Assembly: GCA_036583965.1 (NCBI GenBank)
Contig: JAZBQD010000034.1
Span: 13,518,040 to 13,582,039 of the forward strand
From: Prunella strophiata
Lineage: Eukaryota > Chordata > Aves > Passeriformes > Prunellidae
Reading direction: 5' to 3'
DNA: 64,000 nt
The notes beneath the pieces were generated by a model. It worked only from the letters and a program-made list of their open reading frames with translations, ran no database searches and had not been told where the DNA came from. Below, piece after piece: positions 58,358-64,000 of the stretch (within the stretch, counting starts at the first letter, position 1; every line of letters starts with the position of its first letter). The position numbers and the translations under genes were made by a program.

Positions 58358-60736
58358 CTGTAAGCAAGAGCCATATACATTGAAGCATGTATTTGAACAG
58401 AAAAGCACAGGAAAAAAATAAAACAGTTGAGAGTCAGGAAGAAAGATGTAGACAGGAAAGAACAGAAAAGAAAAATCTCTATACAGCCAAATTCTTCTCA
58501 AACAATAACACAATGTTTTCATGAAATGCAGGGGCAAGACTTGACAAATACTTTGATATCTATCAGTTTTTTGTTTAACCTATGAATTGAAAAATTCAAA
58601 CTTGCATTAATTTATTTTCTGTAAGTCAAATTCAAATTTGATAGAGTGCAAGTCATTCATATTGCAGAAAATGGGATTAAAATTAATTTATTCTTTGCCT
58701 GTTGAAAGTGTGTAAGAAATCATCACTATCAATATTTAATATCAAGTTTATGATATTGTTTTCTCTTGACTGTTGCCTGGAAAACAAGCCAGTTGCCAAG
58801 TACACCTTGAAAGCCTAGACACTCTCAGTAATTGTTAATGAATTTGTGAGCAAGTCTCATGTTATCACTAATACACATCTTTCTTGTTGATTTTTCATCT
58901 TAAAAAGCATTTATTTGATGCTTCATAAGACAAACTGAGAGATCAAACATGAGGGACAATGAAAATTAATATAAATGACATGAAAACATGAAATTATTTT
59001 CTTTTAATCTTTGGCACTATCGCTAATATTAGACGCCTAAGCAGTTTATGGCAGTGCGAGTAATGTGAATTACAGTCATTAAAATGTGTTCTGTAATTCT
59101 GAAAAACATACTGAAGGTAACTATTTACTATTAAATTTATTTAATGATTAGACTTCATGAGGTCTTAGGAAGTGCATGGGACTTCAGGGAAATTTATTTA
59201 TAGACTAACTTCAGCTCTGAATGCCAAAGTTTCTGAAAAGCAATCACAACTTCTCAGTAACTGACTTTTTAATTTTATACTAAAAATGAAATCTTGCTCA
59301 TTCCAATCCAACTGTATAAAAGTGAATCTCCACTTGAAACAAAATAACATTACAAGGATCTGTTATTTTTGGCTCAGACTGGGCCATTTTTAGAGTCTCA
59401 GTATCATAGAACAGTTTGTGTTGGGAGAGACCCTAAAGTTCATCCCCTTACATCCCCCTATACACCTTCCACTAGACCAGGCTGCTCAGAGCCCTATCCA
59501 GGCTGGCTTTAAATGTCTGTACTTGAAAAAAAGAAACATATTTCCTGATAGCCAGCCTTGCAAACAAAAATAAGACAGAACTGATAATCCTCTGTGAATC
59601 CTGACCACTGGAATACCACAGGGAACCAAATCTCTATGCTCCTACCCTTGTATGCCCTATCTCCTTCCACTGCCCAGATGTAACTGAATTCACACATCAG
59701 AGAGACTCACAACTGCACAGGTGACTGGAATTTTGGGTGGATGAAGGCACACTTCAGCCCAAAAACTGTCCACTGTGTCTCCTACTTGCACTACTCCCTC
59801 CAGGGTGTTCAGAGAGCTCTCCTCTGCTGGGGTGCACACAGGTATGAGCAGCTCAGGAGAGTATTTTGCCATTTTGTCAAGTCAGAGCCATGTGGCTACT
59901 CAGCCATGACCCAACTTCCCCACCCAGACTGCACCCTGAGGGGGCTTGTCTGGCCCATCAGTTTGAGGCAGACAGTGCAGAGAGAGGCCACCACCCATCC
60001 CATAGACACCTACAGGATCAGGACCCTGAATGGACACAACAGAGCCAACACTGCTTTCAGCTCAGCCAGTGGGGAGAAAACAGATGCAGGAAATAATTCA
60101 TTTCCACTAAACAAAATCTGGAGCTAATCAGCACCAGATTAGGAGTTATGTTGCTTTTATTCTGCACTTTGTTAACACCAAGCCTGGTGATATTCAGCAT
60201 CAAGATAAAAAGAAAAAAATAAGAAAAATAAGCCAAGAAAACACCCTCCACCTGCTGAAGCCTGAACATATCAAACGTTATGTAGGTGGAACAAGCTGTG
60301 CTTAGAACAAATAAAAAATATTTAGTTTGAATTTAAGTATGTTATCAGTGGGGTTTTGTTTTGAAACAGCATTTCAGATCTATATATCAGTGATTTAGGT
60401 GCTTTTTATCTCTCATATCTAAATATTGTACCCTGTAATATTAAACCTCTCTCAAAACTCTACTGACACTAACATTTTATTTGGCAGAAATATCTATCAT
60501 TAAAATTAGAACTTATTCTTCTGTGCTTTTTAAAGTCAATAAATTGGTTTATTAGTCATTCAAAGCAGGTCTGGGAAGCATCAACTGTTTTGCCAGTAAT
60601 TTGATAAAGGCTGTGGTTTGATGGTAGATGTCAATGATGAGGTACACAATGAAATACCAACGTGCTGATGCACACAGAGACCCAGATCCCCCCACACTGA
60701 GAGCCCTTCAGTGCTGCTGCCCTTCCCACTGCACAC
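58358..60736 (-). other. RAPGEF6: RAPGEF6 intron between exon B and the microexon
   Basis: Contains a minus-oriented CR1 fragment at 59401-59560 and a long AT-rich, TAAT-rich stretch (about 58560-59250) with few repeats. No further exon is recognised. Confidence 0.85.
59401..59560 (-). mobile_element. CR1 retroposon fragment (upstream of microexon)
   Basis: TATCATAGAACAGTTTGTGT and TGGGAGAGACCCTAAAG, then CACCTTCCACTAGACCAGGC and TTCCTGATAGCCAGCC. Confidence 0.9.
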
Positions 60737-60860
60737 CTTTGTCTGAACATCACAGCTGGATCCATGTTTGCAGAGGTCATTCGGACAACTTGGCGGATTT
60801 CTTTGGCAATCATCCGGAGTTTCTCAAAATTTACCAGGCCATCCACTTTAGAATCATTGC
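60737..60860 (-). CDS. RAPGEF6: RAPGEF6 internal coding exon B (end of RasGEF domain)
   Basis: A 124-nt exon between CACTTATGCAG and CAAAG|GTGTGC. It completes the Gly codon of the previous exon and continues [20 protein letters not shown], then [15 protein letters not shown]. This matches the last helices of the RasGEF domain, where the INF/VNFEK motif and the following amphipathic helix pack against the catalytic core. It ends at phase 2 within an Arg/Ser codon, so it can join either the microexon at 58334-58357 or the exon at 55469-55689 without changing frame. The acceptor is odd: 26 nt further upstream on the coding strand lies an uninterrupted 46-T run, which may act as or interfere with the polypyrimidine tract. 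Confidence 0.96.
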
Positions 60861-60885
60861 CTGCATAAGTGAAACACACACATAA

Positions 60886-60934
<49 letters not shown>

Positions 60935-61783
60935 AAGTAATAAATATTTCTGAACAGCCACTGTGCTTCTAGTTCTTCCCCTGTTACCCTTCTCCCCTCC
61001 CTGTCCCCCAGTCAACACAATTTTTTAAATAAAAGTAGCAAGAAAACAGGATGCTCTCTCAAAACACTAAGGGAATCAAAGCCACTTGGACAACTCTATA
61101 TTCTTTTGTTAATCAATTTCTAAAGTAACAAGTATTAGTAGGAGGAAAAAGGAATAAGTGAACTATGCCCAAATTCACTCGCATAATGTTAAAATAATAT
61201 AAATACAGAATTGACATTAACAAGAGTCACATTAGGAAAGAAGTTCAAATAGTTCTGACCCATCACAAGCCAAGGATTAAGCATATTTGGAAAGGGTTCA
61301 CCTCAACCAGCTGTGAACAGGACTTTGAATAAAGGGAACAAAATGGAAACATTTAAACAAAATCCCTTGAAAATGTTGAAAGCAAGAGTAGGAGGTGTAT
61401 CACTGTGTGCGTGTCACAACATGGAATGAAAGCCTGGAAACATTACAGCAACAAGTTTTTTGTAAGAGAAAATATTTGAAGTAGTGTAGCTACCAGACAG
61501 CACACTCACCTATGCTTCCATCCTAAACCTTAGCACAGCTGAGGAGGATTACAGCATTGCTTTCAAAATATTAAAAATATGCATTTTATTTTTAATTTTT
61601 GTCTAGGACCAAGTCTCTTCCATTAGGCATTTCCAATTCTATTTTATTTTACTCCTACAAAGGATCCCTCAAAAGCATCCTACTGGTGGCAGCTTCGTTA
61701 GATACATGTGGACACACTGAGCATTGAAGAAAGGGCTGAAGTACATTCAATGCTTCATTTATTTTCTCTCTGTCTGACATTAC
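60861..61783 (-). other. RAPGEF6: RAPGEF6 intron A-B with long poly(A)/poly(T) run
   Basis: A 923-nt intron with GT (61783-61782) and AG (60862-60861) ends. It holds the 46-base homopolymer at 60887-60932 close to the acceptor; otherwise nothing recognised. Confidence 0.9.
60887..60932. repeat. 46-bp A homopolymer (T-run on the coding strand)
   Basis: An uninterrupted run of 46 A on the plus strand. On the RAPGEF6 coding strand it is 46 T ending 26 nt before the exon B acceptor. No CR1 or other element body is recognised next to it, so it may be a slippage-expanded polypyrimidine tract rather than a retroposon tail. Confidence 0.95.
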
Positions 61784-61995
61784 CTTCATGCAGAAATGTG
61801 ATATCTTTCTTGACAACAGGGAAAAGTGGGATAATTGGAGGCTGCATGCTCTGGCTGCTGAGGATGTTGCGATATTTTGCCATGTTTCGAGATGGATCAA
61901 AAAGATCTTGAAGGTCTCTGAGGTGCTTTTCATACTTGCTGGGTAACTTTTCCCAAGTGCCTCTGAGACGAGCTACTGGTGCAAGATTTAACCCA
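61784..61995 (-). CDS. RAPGEF6: RAPGEF6 internal coding exon A (RasGEF catalytic domain, C-terminal part)
   Basis: First RAPGEF6 coding exon reached in the window, read on the minus strand. It follows a good acceptor (TTTCTGCCTTGCAG) and ends at GAAG|GTAATG. The frame opens [20 protein letters not shown] and closes with [19 protein letters not shown], which I recognise as the second half of the CDC25/RasGEF domain of PDZ-GEFs (RAPGEF2/RAPGEF6). The domain catalyses GDP release from Rap1 and Rap2. The exon is 212 nt, starts with the last base of a split codon and ends at phase 1, matching the next exon. RAPGEF6 rather than RAPGEF2 is chosen because of the downstream tail. The domain's earlier exons lie beyond the right edge, so the gene is partial here. 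Confidence 0.96.
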
Positions 61996-64000
61996 CTGCA
62001 AGGCAGAAATGTTGCATTATTAGCTGTGAGTGGAATTGTTACCTTTCAGAAGGAAGTGAAGGGTTGGGGGGTTGTTTTAAGGGTTAAAAACAGTTCTCTC
62101 AAGATTAACTGTGAAGCTGGGTGAATAGCAGGCTACAAGTTCATCACAATAGCCCTCTGCTGTCTAAACAGGACTGGTAAAAACCATGACTGCTCAAGGT
62201 AGAAATTTCAAATTGCTGCCAAGATAATATCTCTGTAATACAGGACTGACATCTATTTAAGAATCCTGTAAAAACTGTATGCCATGGTAAGAACAAAAAT
62301 GGTAAAGAATGCATGAGCTGAACCAATGATTGCACAGAAAATGAGAACAGTGCAGAGCTCATCCCAAGCAGAAGTGGCAAGATTTTAGAAAGAAATTCTT
62401 CCTTATGAGGGTGGTGAAACCCCAGCATAAGTTGCCCAGAGAGGCTGTTGATGCTCCATCCCTAAAAAGTTCAAGGACAGGCTGGATGGGGCTTGGAGCA
62501 AGCTGGTGTAGTGCAAGGTGTTCCAGCCCATAGCAGGGGGTTGGAATGGGATTATCTTTAAGGTCTCTTCCAACCCAAACCATTCTGTGATTCTCTGGCT
62601 TCAGAGCTTCAGACAAGAGCATTTGTAAATGAGCAACTGACTGAGAATTGGAAGCAGGAGATATGCTAAAACTTGTCACTGTGCCCTCATTCCCACTAAG
62701 TAAAAATATATCCAGAATTATTTGGATGCAAAAACACCCCATTAAATAAAAACATTAAATAAATTAAATCCACCCTCCCTGTAATAATTTGTCACCACCT
62801 ATGCTCAAGGAATTCTGCAATAATTGCAAAGTCCTCACATTTGCAGAACTGGAAAGGGATGTGCTCCAGCATTGCTTAACAAATCCAGAGCCACACTATT
62901 ACTGAATTTGCTATTCTCAGATTTATTTTTTTCAAAAACTTATTTCGTATTTGGTTTATTTTTTAGACAAATTTCTCTCCATGCTATGCCAAACAAAGCC
63001 TTCTCTGAAATGAAAAAAATCAAACATATGCAAGCCCACAGCTCCTCTTTTCCTCGCTACATTAAGATGGTTATCTTCCTATTTCATGAGACATATGGCA
63101 CCAAACTGCTGTGCAGGACAAGGCAAGAAAGAAAACCCCTGTGCCATATGCTAACAAAAAATATTCTTCTGGAAATAACAGTAAAACAAAAACTAATTTA
63201 TTTGCCTTTTTTTTTTTTCCCCAGACAAAAGACCACTTTAGTCATGGCCTGACTGGACTTAACTGAGAAGCAGAAAGAGTAATTTCCTTACCTACAATAA
63301 ACCACTGAAAAATTAGGGAGCAGAATATAAAAATTAGAATCAGTATCCATGTGTGTATTCCCACATAATGAGCAGCCACAGTCTCAATGACTGTCCAGTA
63401 CCCTTCACAGAAATTTGTGAATTCTTTAATGACTAACCACAAGCCAGTGCATTTGATGAACTGGTTAGACATGGAAGAAAATATTTTAAAATGGTGTTTT
63501 CAATAATGCTGCTGGGATACAGCACAAATCCAGATCTTTGTCTGATGAATCACAGTGTCTTTTTTTTTCCTACAGTAAAGGCTGGGTGTAAGATAATTGC
63601 AAGTACAGGAAATGATGAACTCATGCTGTTAAAGCAGCAGTATTCAGTATAAATCAGAAGAGAAAGCTTAAATGTGCAACTGAAGAGGGAAAAAATAAAA
63701 CAGAGAAGCAAGCAGATGACAGGAAAGAATGAGAAGGAAAATGAAACCAAAACAAGACTGATTTGAGGAAGTCCCTACAATGCAAGGAAGAAATAAAGTA
63801 ATCTCATCATCACATATACGACTCGGTGCACCCTGGAAAAGTAACAATGACTGACAAAAAGAAGGGAAATTGGGTGCCAAAGTCACAGAAAATGACACAA
63901 TGCTCAGGCAGGTTTCTGCAGTTCAGAATCAAACAGTGCTTTGTACCCATCTTCTCTTTTCCTGCGAGGTACCAGTGAAAAAGAGACTGTCACACCTAGC
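61996..64000 (-). other. RAPGEF6: RAPGEF6 intron upstream of exon A (partial)
   Basis: Intronic. I searched for the preceding RasGEF exon (NFNSMFAIIS-type) and did not find it, so it should lie beyond base 64000. A plus-oriented CR1 3' end occupies 62380-62596. A 76-codon hydrophobic open frame at 63242-63472 does not resemble this gene. Confidence 0.8.
62380..62597 (+). mobile_element. CR1 retroposon 3' end (upstream of exon A)
   Basis: GAAAGAAATTCTTCCTTATG, GAGGGTGGTGAAACCCCAGC, GGCTGGATGGGGCTTGGAGC and AACCCAAACCATTCTGTG-ATTCT. Confidence 0.95.

Noticed and set aside
60887..60932. Poly(A) run as the tail of a processed pseudogene
   Set aside because: No retrocopied gene sequence lies on its 5' side; the flanking sequence is intron and RAPGEF6 exon B.
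63242..63472. 76-codon hydrophobic minus-strand frame, considered as an upstream RAPGEF6 exon
   Set aside because: The sequence does not match any RasGEF or RA region, and no phase-compatible splice sites were found.

Overview
The window is vertebrate nuclear DNA, almost certainly from a bird. Scattered truncated CR1 retroposons end in the typical motif ATTCTGTGATTCT (or its reverse complement). Other interspersed repeats are few, genes have small exons and long introns, and there is no bacterial gene organisation. I cannot name the species.

The only gene I can support is the 3' half of RAPGEF6 (PDZ-GEF2, a Rap1/Rap2 guanine nucleotide exchange factor). It lies on the minus strand from the right edge down to about 40.8 kb. 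Nine canonical coding exons chain in perfect phase (61784-61995, 60737-60860, 55469-55689, 53247-53438, 51845-51979, 48134-48359, 45859-46370, 42631-42942, 40846-40871). They encode 652 residues: the C-terminal part of the CDC25/RasGEF catalytic domain, a basic segment, a long Ser-rich disordered tail with a DSGxxS phosphodegron and two PPxY motifs, and a C-terminal PDZ ligand (VSAV). Earlier exons (cNMP-binding, RasGEF_N, PDZ, RA, start of the GEF domain) must lie beyond base 64000. The PDZ ligand sits alone in a terminal exon with only 26 coding bases.

Two further exon-like elements fit the reading frame. One is a 24-nt microexon (58334-58357) that would insert KKRWRSLG; it has RBFOX-type GCAUG sites about 75-100 nt downstream and a UGC/CU-rich 3' splice site. 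The other is an exon at 50029-50495 that splices in phase after 51845-51979 and would replace the last 360 or so residues, including the degron, PPxY motifs and PDZ ligand, with a different basic/Ser-rich 154-residue tail. These are the most interesting signals in the window.

The RAPGEF6 3' UTR starts at 40845 and runs leftward. Proximal AATAAA signals lie at 40.2 and 39.7 kb, and a possible distal one at 36.32 kb. Bases 1 to about 36300 show no supportable protein-coding gene: they hold CR1 fragments, simple repeats (a 270-bp GAAA-type purine tract at the left edge, a 24-bp tandem repeat near 25.1 kb) and unannotated intergenic DNA. In mammals the neighbour on this side is CDC42SE2; I did not find its exons.
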